Assembly: GCF_002072185.1 (NCBI RefSeq)
Contig: NZ_MVIW01000006.1
Span: forward strand, 36,603 to 100,602
Direction of reading: 5' to 3'
From: Actinomyces denticolens
Lineage (GTDB): Bacteria > Actinomycetota > Actinomycetes > Actinomycetales > Actinomycetaceae
Length of the DNA stretch: 64,000 nt
Part shown: positions 8,255 through 16,740 of the stretch, one piece after another
Layout of the letters: every line of letters starts with the position of its first letter
Numbering within the stretch: position 1 is the first letter of the stretch
Notes under the pieces: generated by a model
What the model saw: only the letters and a program-made list of their open reading frames with translations
Databases searched by the model: none
Told to the model about the DNA's origin: nothing
Position numbers and translations under genes: made by a program

Positions 8255-8284
8255 TGACTCATCAGTCATATGACTGGCGAGTCA
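8255..8284. promoter_or_regulatory. Two tandem TetR-type operators (TGACT-N4-AGTCA)
   Basis: Perfect inverted repeats TGACT-N4-AGTCA occur at 8255-8268 and 8271-8284. Their centres are 16 bp apart, 23-52 bases before the tetR start codon. The arrangement fits two TetR dimers on an autoregulated promoter that also drives the ABC exporter downstream. Which protein binds is inferred from position. Confidence 0.7.
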
Positions 8285-8306
8285 CACGGTTGCGAGGAGG
8301 CCCGTC

Positions 8307-8954
8307 GTGCCCACGCCCACCTTCGCCAACCTCTCGGAGGACAAGCGCACCCGGATCATCGAGGCGATGAAGCAGGAGTTCGCCACGTACTCCTACACCC
8401 GCGCCTCCATCGACCGCATGACGGCCGCCGCGGGCATCTCCAAGGGCAGCTTCTACCAGTACTTCGAGGACAAGCGCGACGCCTACGCCCACCTCGTGGA
8501 GGGGCTCATGCGCGACAGGCTCGCCGTCGTCGACACGCCCGTGCCCGAGGCGAGCCTCGAGCAGGTCCTCACCGCTCTCGTCCGCGGCAGCCACGGCTTC
8601 CAGGTCCGCGACCCGCTCGGCTGGTCCGTGCTCGCCCGCGCCTTCGCCGCCGACTCACCGCTCGACCCGGCCGCGCTCACCCAGGACGACGCCGACCTCA
8701 CCCGATGGGTGGAGCGGGCCGTGCGCAGCGGTCAGGACGACGGCGAGCTGCGCGCCGACGTCGACCCCGCCACCGCGGCATGGATGCTCGTCCACGTCAT
8801 GGCCGGCCTGCCCGACCACGTCATGCGCCGCTTCGGCGTCACGGCCGAGCGGGCGGCGACGGACGGCAGCGCCTTCGACCGGCCCGAGATCGCCGAGGTC
8901 GCCGCCGACACCGTCGCGCTGCTCACCGCCGCCCTCGCCCGGGAGGAGCCGTGA
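8307..8954 (+). CDS. TetR-family transcriptional regulator
   Basis: 215 residues. The N-terminal helix-turn-helix is typical: residues ~10-55 with KRTRIIEAMKQEFATY, then ...GISKGSFYQYFEDKRDAYAHL. The C-terminal ligand-binding domain is divergent. GTG 8307 is preceded by GAGGAGG (8294-8300). The gene overlaps the ABC ATPase by four bases (GTGA), so regulator and transporter are translationally coupled. Tandem operators just upstream suggest autorepression and substrate-induced release, the usual logic for TetR-controlled drug exporters. The ligand is unknown. Confidence 0.85.
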   Translation: MPTPTFANLSEDKRTRIIEAMKQEFATYSYTRASIDRMTAAAGISKGSFYQYFEDKRDAYAHLVEGLMRDRLAVVDTPVPEASLEQVLTALVRGSHGFQVRDPLGWSVLARAFAADSPLDPAALTQDDADLTRWVERAVRSGQDDGELRADVDPATAAWMLVHVMAGLPDHVMRRFGVTAERAATDGSAFDRPEIAEVAADTVALLTAALAREEP

Positions 8955-9823
8955 GCGCCCCGGCCCCCGCCCCCGCCCCAGCCGTGGCGACCCGAGGGCT
9001 CGGCTTCACCTACCGCGGCGCGCAGCGTCCCGCCCTGGAAGCGGTTGACCTCACGGTCGAGGCAGGCGAGGTCCTCGGTCTCCTGGGGCCCAGCGGTGCG
9101 GGCAAGTCCACCCTGCAGCGGGTGCTCATCGGTCTGCTGCGCGGCTATACCGGCACCGCCCGCGTCCTGGGACGGGAGGTCTCGTCCTGGGGCAGGGAGC
9201 TGTACGAGGCCGTCGGCGTCGCCTTCGAGCGCCCGGTGTCCATCGGTCGGCTCACCGTCAGGGAGAACCTCGCCTACGCCGCCCGCCTGCACCCCGGAGC
9301 GACCCGCGACCCCGATCGGCTTCTGGAGGCCGTGGGCCTCGACGACGACGCCGCCACGAGGGCCTCCGCCATGAGCAAGGGCATGGGGATGCGGCTCAAC
9401 GTCGCCCGCGCCCTGCTCGCCCGTCCCCGCCTCCTGTTCCTCGACGAGCCGACGGCGGGCCTGGACCCGGCGGGCGTGGCCCGCATCGAGCGGATCATCG
9501 CCCGGGAGCGCGAGCGGGGGTGCACCGTCGTCGTGACGACCCACGACATGGCGCTGGCGCAGCGCGCCTGCGACCGGGTGGGATTCGTCGTCGACGGCCG
9601 CCTCCTCGAGCTCGGTGCCCCCGACGTGCTGCGCAGGAGCCACGGCACGCGCCGGGTCCGCCTCACCTGGGACGGGGGCCATGGGACCTACCCCCTGGAC
9701 GGCCTGGCCGACGACGAGCTCTTCCACCGCGACCTGCGCGAGCACGAGGCCCTGTCCCTGCACAGCCAGGAGGCGGACCTGGGCGCCGTCTTCCGCGACG
9801 TGACGGGACGGGACCTGCGGTGA
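8951..9823 (+). CDS. ABC transporter ATP-binding protein (drug/fluoroquinolone-export type)
   Basis: 290-residue ABC ATPase. Walker A GPSGAGKS is at residues 46-53. The signature is the variant SKGMGMR, common in ABC-2 exporters. Walker B LLFLDEPTAGLD is followed by the H-loop in TTHDM. A short C-terminal extension follows the ATPase core. GTG 8951 overlaps the tetR stop, and the 3' end overlaps the permease by four bases. It powers the membrane protein encoded next. The closest known theme is the actinobacterial TetR-ATPase-permease-permease cassette annotated as fluoroquinolone export; the substrate here is not determinable from sequence. Confidence 0.85.
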   Translation: MSAPAPAPAPAVATRGLGFTYRGAQRPALEAVDLTVEAGEVLGLLGPSGAGKSTLQRVLIGLLRGYTGTARVLGREVSSWGRELYEAVGVAFERPVSIGRLTVRENLAYAARLHPGATRDPDRLLEAVGLDDDAATRASAMSKGMGMRLNVARALLARPRLLFLDEPTAGLDPAGVARIERIIARERERGCTVVVTTHDMALAQRACDRVGFVVDGRLLELGAPDVLRRSHGTRRVRLTWDGGHGTYPLDGLADDELFHRDLREHEALSLHSQEADLGAVFRDVTGRDLR

Positions 9824-11436
9824 GCGCGCCGGCACTGCGCCGTACGGCCGCGACCGTGCGCCTCGACCTGCGCCTGCAGGCCGCCGGCGGCTACTGGCTG
9901 GTCGCGGTGGCGGTCGGCCTCGTCATCGCCCTGCTCCTGCGGGGACTCACGGCGCTCCCGCCCCGATGGTGGCCCGTTCTGCTGCTGGGGGAGATGACGA
10001 TCACCTGCTTCTACTTCGCCGCCGTCCAGGTGCTGGCCGAACGGGGCGACGGCTCGCTCATGTGCCGGGCGGTGAGCCCGATGCGGGTGGGGGAGTACCT
10101 CGTCGCCCTCACCGCCTCCCTCGGCCTGCTGGCCGTTGTCGAGTCGGCGGTCCTCGTCCTCGTCTCGGGGACGGCGGTGGCCTGGCCCGCCTTCCTGGCG
10201 GGCGTGGCCCTGCTGGCGGTGCTCGAGGTCCTCTACGGGGCCGCCGCGGTGGCCGGCTACCGGTCCGCCGCGTCCTTCCTGCTGCCCTCGGGGGTGTGGA
10301 CGATCGGCTTCGCGGTGCCGGTCCTGCCGCTGCTCGGGGCGGCGGAGGGCTGGGGGTACTGGCTCCACCCCCTCCAAGGGCCGGTCGTCCTCCTGCGCAT
10401 CGCCGTCGGCCAGGCGCCTGCAACCCTGGCCGCTCCCGCGGTGCTCGCGGCCGCCGTCTGGTCCGTGGCCGGTCTCGCCGTGGCGGGCCGGCGGCTGCGC
10501 GGTGCGGTAACGGACGACGGCGCCGGGGGGAGCCGGCGGCGCGCCGCCGGGAGCACGGTGCACTGGGACGGCCTCGCGGGCGACCGTCCGCGCCGAGGGC
10601 GCCACCCGCTCCGCCTGCGGCGCCGGCAGTACCCGGACCACACGCTCCGCCTCCGAAGCCCGCAGTGCCTGCGGCGCCCGGGCGGACGGCGTTCGAGGAC
10701 GGTCGGGGTGCTGGCGGCGCTGGTTCCGATGGACATGCGCCGTCTGGCGCGCGACGACCTGCTGTGGTGGCTGGCCCTGCTGCCGCTCGTCATGATCCTG
10801 GGCGTGCGCCTGGGGGCCGGTCCGGCGGCAGAGGTGCTGCGCGCCCACGGCCTGGACGAGGCGGCCTGGCTGGAGCCCCTGGTCGGTCTCGTCCTCACGG
10901 TGGTACTGCCCGTCATGATCGGCACCGTCGTCGGGTTCATGCTGCTTCAGGACAAGGAGGAGGCGACCTGGCAGATGATCGCCGTCACCCCGCTGTCCCT
11001 CCACCGCTACCTCGGATGGCGGGCCGGGCAGGTGGCCGTGATCAGCGTGCCGGCCGTCGCCGCGGGGCTGGCATGGTGCGCGGGCACCGGGTGGGGGCGC
11101 GCCGCCGGCATGGCCCTGGCCTGCGCCCCGCTGGCCTCCGCCACCGCCCTGGCCCTGGCCGCCTTCGCCACGGGCACCGTCCAAGGCGTGGCCGCGGTCA
11201 AGCTCGGCCTGCTCATCCTCGTCCTGCCGGTCCTCGACCACGCCGGGAGCGGGGGCCGGGCCCCGTGGCTCGCCGTCGTGCCGACGTGGTGGCCGCTGCG
11301 GGCCCTGGACGCCATGGGCGGGGGCGCCGCCTGGCTGCCCTGGGCGGCCGGGGCCCTCGGCTGGGGGATCGCCCTGGCGACGGGGTGCCTGTGGTGGGCG
11401 GGGCGCAGCCGCGCGGCGGCGCGCACGGCCCCGTGA
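9820..11436 (+). CDS. ABC-2 type permease, two permease units in one frame
   Basis: 538 residues in one open frame. The N-terminal half (1-~225) has about six membrane segments. An arginine-rich hydrophilic linker follows (about 226-300, with runs such as RPRRGRHPLRLRRRQ). The second half begins near LVPMDMRRLARDDLLWW and has again about six hydrophobic segments. In related cassettes the two permeases are usually separate genes, so this is a fusion. Alternatively the second half may also start internally (GTG near 10707, or the ATG of MDMRRL). It starts at GTG 9820, overlapping the ATPase stop. The linker is compositionally odd and could mark an old frameshift or insertion that joined two genes. 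Confidence 0.75.
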   Translation: MSAPALRRTAATVRLDLRLQAAGGYWLVAVAVGLVIALLLRGLTALPPRWWPVLLLGEMTITCFYFAAVQVLAERGDGSLMCRAVSPMRVGEYLVALTASLGLLAVVESAVLVLVSGTAVAWPAFLAGVALLAVLEVLYGAAAVAGYRSAASFLLPSGVWTIGFAVPVLPLLGAAEGWGYWLHPLQGPVVLLRIAVGQAPATLAAPAVLAAAVWSVAGLAVAGRRLRGAVTDDGAGGSRRRAAGSTVHWDGLAGDRPRRGRHPLRLRRRQYPDHTLRLRSPQCLRRPGGRRSRTVGVLAALVPMDMRRLARDDLLWWLALLPLVMILGVRLGAGPAAEVLRAHGLDEAAWLEPLVGLVLTVVLPVMIGTVVGFMLLQDKEEATWQMIAVTPLSLHRYLGWRAGQVAVISVPAVAAGLAWCAGTGWGRAAGMALACAPLASATALALAAFATGTVQGVAAVKLGLLILVLPVLDHAGSGGRAPWLAVVPTWWPLRALDAMGGGAAWLPWAAGALGWGIALATGCLWWAGRSRAAARTAP

Positions 11437-11480
11437 GGTCGGCCCGGGCGGGGCCCCACCGTAGCCCGCCCGGAGCGCGA

Positions 11481-11822
11481 TCACTGGCCGCCGACGTCGA
11501 CCATGACCAGCTGCATGCGGCAGGCGGTGATGGCCGTGAGGGCATGGCGGTCGCCCGGGGCCAGGTAGACGACGTCCCCGGCGGCCAGGCGCTCGGTCCG
11601 CCCGCCGATGGAGAAGTCCATCTCGCCCTCCAGCAGCGTGACGACCACCGCCTTGGGGGAGGCGTGCTCCGTGAGCAGCTGGCCGGCGTCGAAGGTGAAG
11701 ATGACGGTGCGCAGGACGTCGTTGTTGACCACGACTCGCGACGTCGTGGCCTCCTCGCTCACGGGAAGGGCCTCGTTGAGACCCAGACGGAACAGGGATT
11801 CGGTGACGGGCGTGGTGGGCAT
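11481..11822 (-). CDS. Cupin-domain protein
   Basis: 113-residue small beta-barrel protein of the cupin superfamily. Its second half reads LLEGEMDFSIGGRTERLAAGDVVYLAPGDRHAL, a recognisable cupin motif with G, E and H/P positions. The first motif (FDAGQLLTEHASPKAVVVTLLEGE) keeps only one histidine. ATG 11822 is preceded by GAAGGGAG. It lies 75 bases downstream of the methyltransferase gene on the same strand and probably shares its iron-box promoter. Such proteins bind a metal or small ligand; no specific reaction can be assigned. Confidence 0.75.
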   Translation of the reverse strand: MPTTPVTESLFRLGLNEALPVSEEATTSRVVVNNDVLRTVIFTFDAGQLLTEHASPKAVVVTLLEGEMDFSIGGRTERLAAGDVVYLAPGDRHALTAITACRMQLVMVDVGGQ

Positions 11823-11897
11823 GGTGCTCCCTTCGTGGTCGGGTGCTGGCGGATGGATGGGATCGTGCCGGGGCATCGTGCGGGGCTCGGCTCATTC

Positions 11898-12746
11898 TCA
11901 GCCGGGGGCGGGCTTGCGCGCGACGATGCCGACAGCGCTCAGCAGCTCGCCCTGCGCTCGGAAGGTCTCGCGCATCGCCCTGATGCGCTCCAGGGCGCCG
12001 GGCGTGCGCCGCACGGCGCGCCAGAAGCGCAGGGCCCCGAGGACCCCCTCATCGGCGATGAGGCGGCGGGGCTCGAGCAGGCGCATCGGGGCCGTCCCGG
12101 TCCACACGACCTCCAGTCCGGCCCCCGTCATGAGGGCGCGCCACTCCTCCTCGGGCAGCGGCCTGGCCCCGACCTTGATGATCCGGGACAGGCGCTTGCG
12201 CGCGGCCTCCCTCTCCTCCTCGCCGCGATCGGCGCGCAGGGCGAGCTCGTGTATCGCATACCGGCCCCCGGGTGCCAGGAGCCGGGCGGCCTCGGCGATG
12301 ATCGCCCTCTTGCCCTCCTCCGACTGCATGGTCAGCATCGCCTCGCCGACGACGAGATCGGCCTCGCCCGTGGGGAGCCCCGTGTCGGCGGCATCGGCGA
12401 CCACGTAATCGGCCCCCGGGTGCCCCGCGAGGACGGAGGCGACCTGCTCGCGGCCCTCCGGGTTGGGGTCGACGGCCCGGTACGAGGCGGGGGAGGAGCC
12501 CAGGAGGAGCTCGGCGGTGCGGCCCACGCCCGGCCCCAACTCGACGATGCGACATCCCGGCCGGATGTCGGCGGCCCTGAGGAGACGGCGGGTGAGCTCG
12601 ATGCCGCCGGGGCGCAGCACCCGCTTGCCGAGCTTGGCGAGCAGCCAGTGCCCCTGCATTCGGGCCGCCTCCGGCCCCTGGCGCCGGCCGTGCTCGACGG
12701 GGGTGCTCGTCCCCTCGTCCCGGGGCGGGCGGTGCTCCGACGCCAT
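11898..12746 (-). CDS. SAM-dependent methyltransferase (class I)
   Basis: 282 residues with a Rossmann methyltransferase core. Motif I is VELGPGVGRT (about residues 69-78), followed by an acidic position (VDPNPEG) and the VVADAADTGLP / DLVVGEAMLTMQSE region. This is a UbiE/Erg6-like fold of unknown substrate. ATG 12746 starts the canonical N-terminus. A 15/19 match to the IdeR/DtxR iron box lies 35 bases upstream (12781-12799), so transcription is probably iron-repressed, and the cupin gene likely follows on the same transcript. A role under iron limitation is an inference. Confidence 0.8.
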   Translation of the reverse strand: MASEHRPPRDEGTSTPVEHGRRQGPEAARMQGHWLLAKLGKRVLRPGGIELTRRLLRAADIRPGCRIVELGPGVGRTAELLLGSSPASYRAVDPNPEGREQVASVLAGHPGADYVVADAADTGLPTGEADLVVGEAMLTMQSEEGKRAIIAEAARLLAPGGRYAIHELALRADRGEEEREAARKRLSRIIKVGARPLPEEEWRALMTGAGLEVVWTGTAPMRLLEPRRLIADEGVLGALRFWRAVRRTPGALERIRAMRETFRAQGELLSAVGIVARKPAPG

Positions 12747-12780
12747 GATTAATTCCTATCGCAGTCGAGAAAAATAAGGA

Positions 12781-12799
12781 TGAGGTCAGACTAACCTGA
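12781..12799 (-). promoter_or_regulatory. IdeR/DtxR-like iron box
   Basis: On the minus strand this reads TCAGGTTAGTCTGACCTCA. It matches 15 of 19 positions of the consensus TWAGGTTAGSCTAACCTWA (scored on TTAGGTTAGCCTAACCTAA) and keeps the dyad symmetry. It lies upstream of the methyltransferase-cupin pair. IdeR/DtxR with Fe(II) would repress from such a site. Confidence 0.6.
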
Positions 12800-12939
12800 T
12801 CCCCGGGTTCGTGCCACCCCTCCAGTGAGAGGGTCGGCCGCCCGGCGGACCCTGTGCCGTGAGCGAAAAGGCCGCGGGGGCGGGCATGGCGCCCGGCCGG
12901 CTCGCGTTAGCGTTGGCGTACCGACACGAGAGGACAGAC

Positions 12940-13581
12940 GTGAGCGAGCTCCACACGCGCCCCGGCGCAGTCGCCGCCCCCAGTGCCCACGAGGGCCAGG
13001 GCGCCGGGCTGGGCCTGACCGACTCCATCTACAACCGGCTCCTCAAGGAGCGCATCATCTGGCTGGGATCGGAGGTGCGCGATGACAACGCCAATGCGAT
13101 CTGCGCCCAGATGCTGCTGCTGGCCGCCGAGGACCCCGACAGGGACATCTACCTCTACATCAACAGCCCCGGCGGCTCCGTGACCGCGGGCATGGCCATC
13201 TACGACACCATGCAGTACGTCCAGCCCGACGTCGTCACCGTCGCCACCGGCATGGCCGCCTCCATGGGGCAGTTCCTGCTCAGCGCCGGCGCCAAGGGCA
13301 AGCGCTACCTGACCCCGCACGCCCGGGTCCTCATGCACCAGCCCTCCGGGGGCGCCGGTGGATCGGCCACGGACATCCGCATCAACGCCGACCTCATCAT
13401 CAAGATGAAGCAGGAGCTCGCGGAGATCACGGCCGCCAACACCGGCCATTCCGTCGAGGAGATCATCGCCGACTCGGACCGCGACCACTGGTTCAGCGCC
13501 CCCGAGGCCCTCGAGTACGGCTTCGTCGACCACATCGTGCGCTCCAGCCGGGAGATCGGCCAGCAGAACGGGGAGAACTGA
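12940..13581 (+). CDS. clpP1: ATP-dependent Clp protease proteolytic subunit 1
   Basis: 213-residue ClpP serine protease subunit. The triad is visible: Ser108 (GMAASMGQ), His133 (VLMHQPSGG) and Asp182 ([10 protein letters not shown]). I chose GTG 12940 (with GAGAGG upstream) rather than the longer frame from 12859, because the shorter protein matches family length. Actinobacteria usually need both ClpP1 and ClpP2 to form an active mixed tetradecamer, which works with ClpX or ClpC. clpP2 starts two bases after this stop, which points to strict co-expression. Confidence 0.95.
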   Translation: MSELHTRPGAVAAPSAHEGQGAGLGLTDSIYNRLLKERIIWLGSEVRDDNANAICAQMLLLAAEDPDRDIYLYINSPGGSVTAGMAIYDTMQYVQPDVVTVATGMAASMGQFLLSAGAKGKRYLTPHARVLMHQPSGGAGGSATDIRINADLIIKMKQELAEITAANTGHSVEEIIADSDRDHWFSAPEALEYGFVDHIVRSSREIGQQNGEN

Positions 13582-13582
13582 T

Positions 13583-14281
13583 ATGAGCACTCGTCCCTAC
13601 TTCGAGGCCGTCGCGCGCCAGATGGGCCCCGCCGGCGCGGTCGGCGCTGCCGCCGCCATGCCGCAGTCCCGCTACGTGCTGCCCCAGTTCGAGGAGCGCA
13701 CCGCCTACGGCTTCAAGCGCCAGGACCCCTACGCCAAGCTCTTCGAGGACCGCATCGTCTTCATGGGCGTCCAGGTGGACGACGCCTCCGCCGACGACAT
13801 CATGGCCCAGCTCCTCGTCCTGGAGTCCCAGGACCCCGATGGGCTCATCACCATGTACATCAACAGTCCCGGCGGCTCCTTCACGGCCCTGACCGCCATC
13901 TACGACACGATGCAGTACATCAAGCCGCAGGTGCAGACCGTCTGCCTGGGCCAGGCCGCCTCCGCTGCCGCCGTGCTGCTGGCCGCGGGCAGCCCGGGCA
14001 AGCGCCTGGCCCTGCCCAACGCCCGCGTGCTCATCCACCAGCCCGCCATGGAGGGCATGCACGGCCAGGCCAGCGACATCGAGATCGTCGCCGACGAGAT
14101 CGACCGCATGCGCGCCTGGCTGGAGGATACCCTGGCCGCGCACACCGGCCGGGACCGCGACCAGATCCACAACGACCTGGAGCGCGACAAGATCCTCACC
14201 GCCGCCGCCGCCAAGGACTACGGCATCGTGGACCAGGTGCTCAGCCCCCGCAAGGCCGCGCCCTCCCCGCACTCCTCCTGA
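13583..14281 (+). CDS. clpP2: ATP-dependent Clp protease proteolytic subunit 2
   Basis: 232 residues. The catalytic triad is Ser127 (GQAASAAAVLL), His152 (VLIHQPAM) and Asp202 (LERDKILTA). A longer N-terminal segment than ClpP1 (with the APQSRYVLPQFEER-like propeptide region) is usual for ClpP2. Only one base separates the ATG from the clpP1 stop. clpX normally follows directly in related genomes. Here a ~795-base stretch with repeat copy B and a broken vapC is interposed, so clpX must be transcribed from its own promoter or through this insert. Confidence 0.95.
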   Translation: MSTRPYFEAVARQMGPAGAVGAAAAMPQSRYVLPQFEERTAYGFKRQDPYAKLFEDRIVFMGVQVDDASADDIMAQLLVLESQDPDGLITMYINSPGGSFTALTAIYDTMQYIKPQVQTVCLGQAASAAAVLLAAGSPGKRLALPNARVLIHQPAMEGMHGQASDIEIVADEIDRMRAWLEDTLAAHTGRDRDQIHNDLERDKILTAAAAKDYGIVDQVLSPRKAAPSPHSS

Positions 14282-14304
14282 CGTCCCCTGGCGCCCGATC
14301 GCCC

Positions 14305-14439
14305 GATCGGTGCCATCCGCCCCGAGCGGTGCGCGCTGCCCCGAGCGGTGCGATCCGCACCCACTGGTGCGGGCAGAACGCACCTGTGGGTGGAATCGGC
14401 ACCACTCGGTGCGGAAGGCACCGCTCAGGGCGGATGGCA
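14305..14439. repeat. Compound palindromic repeat, copy B (19-bp units)
   Basis: Three forward units (14305-14323, 14324-14342, 14343-14362; type GAGCGGTGCGNNCTGCCCC) and a 17-bp centre (14363-14379) are followed by three inverted units (14380-14398, 14399-14417, 14418-14436; type GCACCGCTCNGGGCGGATG). 14314-14332 pairs with the final inverted unit with one mismatch over 19 bp. It lies directly after clpP2 and covers the 3' end of the vapC relic. Confidence 0.8.
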
Positions 14440-14809
14440 GCCGTCGGCGCGGTGGCCCCCCGGCGTCGAGCTTGCGATCGCAGGTCACCACGGGGGAGTC
14501 GAGGCTCTCCGCGAGGGCGAGATAGGAAGCGTCGTACGCGGTGCACTGGTGCCGCAGCTCCCAGATCCTCTCGGCGAGGGGAGCTCCTTCGCATCGCCAG
14601 ATCGTGAGCTCGTAGAAGAAGCGCCGGGCCTCCTGCGCCTCATCGAGGGGCAGGAGGCCGCCGAGCACCATGCCGCGCAGGGCGGAGAGCACCTCGAAGT
14701 CGATGACCTGAGGAGCCGCGAGTTCCCCCGTGAGCAGGTCAAACAGCCGGGCGCTGGGTGTACGCCCCACAAGTCCCTCGATGAGTGCCGAGGTATCGAT
14801 GACAATCAC
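14425..14809 (-). pseudogene. VapC-type PIN toxin, frameshifted near its end
   Basis: The frame from GTG 14809 encodes a PIN domain. It opens VIVIDTSALIEGL (first acidic residue) and has a middle FEVLSALRGMVLGG. The later acids lie in TAYDASYLALAESL and the end signature is VVTCDRKLDAG. After that, a run of six C on the plus strand (14456-14461) puts the frame out. With one base fewer, the protein would continue GGHRADGCHPP and stop at 14425, giving about 127 residues, a normal VapC length. As written, the frame instead runs on antisense through repeat B and clpP2. It could be a sequencing error, a true pseudogene, or a slippage switch. Confidence 0.65.
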
Positions 14810-14855
14810 CGGGCCCGCCCCCGCGCCGGCCGAGTGGGATGAACGGAGGTCCTGC

Positions 14856-14975
14856 TCACTCCCGCCCCTCGCGCACTGCGGAGACGATCTGCTGCGTCGT
14901 CGGCTCGGTGCGACGGGCGGCGCCCCGCCACCGGGTGGGCAATCGCGCAGGGGCTCGCCGGGCCCGGCCCTCGCG
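14856..14975 (-). pseudogene. Possible VapB antitoxin tail
   Basis: Directly upstream of the vapC relic, a minus-strand frame ends RTEPTTQQIVSAVREGRE and a stop, resembling the C-terminal tail of VapB antitoxins. No convincing N-terminal DNA-binding part is visible: the frame continues upstream as arginine/alanine-rich low-complexity sequence. The spacing to vapC (46 bases) is larger than the usual overlap. Weak call based on position and tail sequence. Confidence 0.3.
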
Positions 14976-15076
14976 CTGGGACGCTCCACCTAATAGGCTG
15001 GCAGTACCCCGTTCCCTGATTCCAGCGGCGCTCCCCGCGCCGCCTGGGAGCGGATCCGACGACACAAGGGGGACAC

Positions 15077-16374
<1,298 letters not shown>

Positions 16375-16378
<4 letters not shown>

Positions 16379-16701
16379 GCGCCTCCGAGGCCGTCGAGCG
16401 GGACATCCCCGGGGTGCCCGCCGACCTCGCGCGCTACCGCGTCACCATCGACAACCTCGACGCCGCCCTCGTCCACCTCCTCGCCGAGCGCTTCCGCTGC
16501 ACCCAGCAGGTCGGCGAGCTCAAGGCGCGCCTCGACCTGCCGCCGTCGGACCCCGAGCGGGAGGCCCGCCAGGTCGCCCGCCTGCGGGCACTGGCCGAGG
16601 ACTCCGGGCTCGACCCCGTCTTCGCGGAGAAGTTCTTCGCCTTCATCGTCGCCGAGGTCATCCGCCACCACGAGGAGATCCGCGACGAGCTCTCCGCCTG
16701 A
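16375..16701 (+). CDS. Chorismate mutase (AroQ class)
   Basis: 108-residue all-helical AroQ-type chorismate mutase. It converts chorismate to prephenate for Phe and Tyr synthesis. The first helix reads [32 protein letters not shown] (conserved D, LL, R and K positions), and the last helix carries [15 protein letters not shown] 16375 overlaps the clpX stop, so it is translationally coupled to an unrelated gene, an association seen in other actinomycetes. A GC-rich imperfect hairpin follows at 16704-16738. Confidence 0.85.
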
Positions 16702-16703
16702 GA

Positions 16704-16738
16704 GGCCCGGCCCGGGGCGAGAGGCCCCGGCCCGGATC
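16704..16738. terminator. Probable bidirectional terminator
   Basis: Imperfect GC-rich inverted repeat (GGCCCGGCCCGGGGC ... GGCCCCGGCCCGG) between the convergent chorismate mutase and acyl-CoA ligase genes. The arms pair with one bulge. No U-tract. Confidence 0.45.
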
Positions 16739-16740
16739 CC

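Noticed and set aside
13493..14424. Minus-strand frame continuing from vapC through repeat B and under clpP2
   Set aside because: It is out of the vapC frame after the six-C tract and antisense to a well-supported gene; composition is that of a shadow frame.
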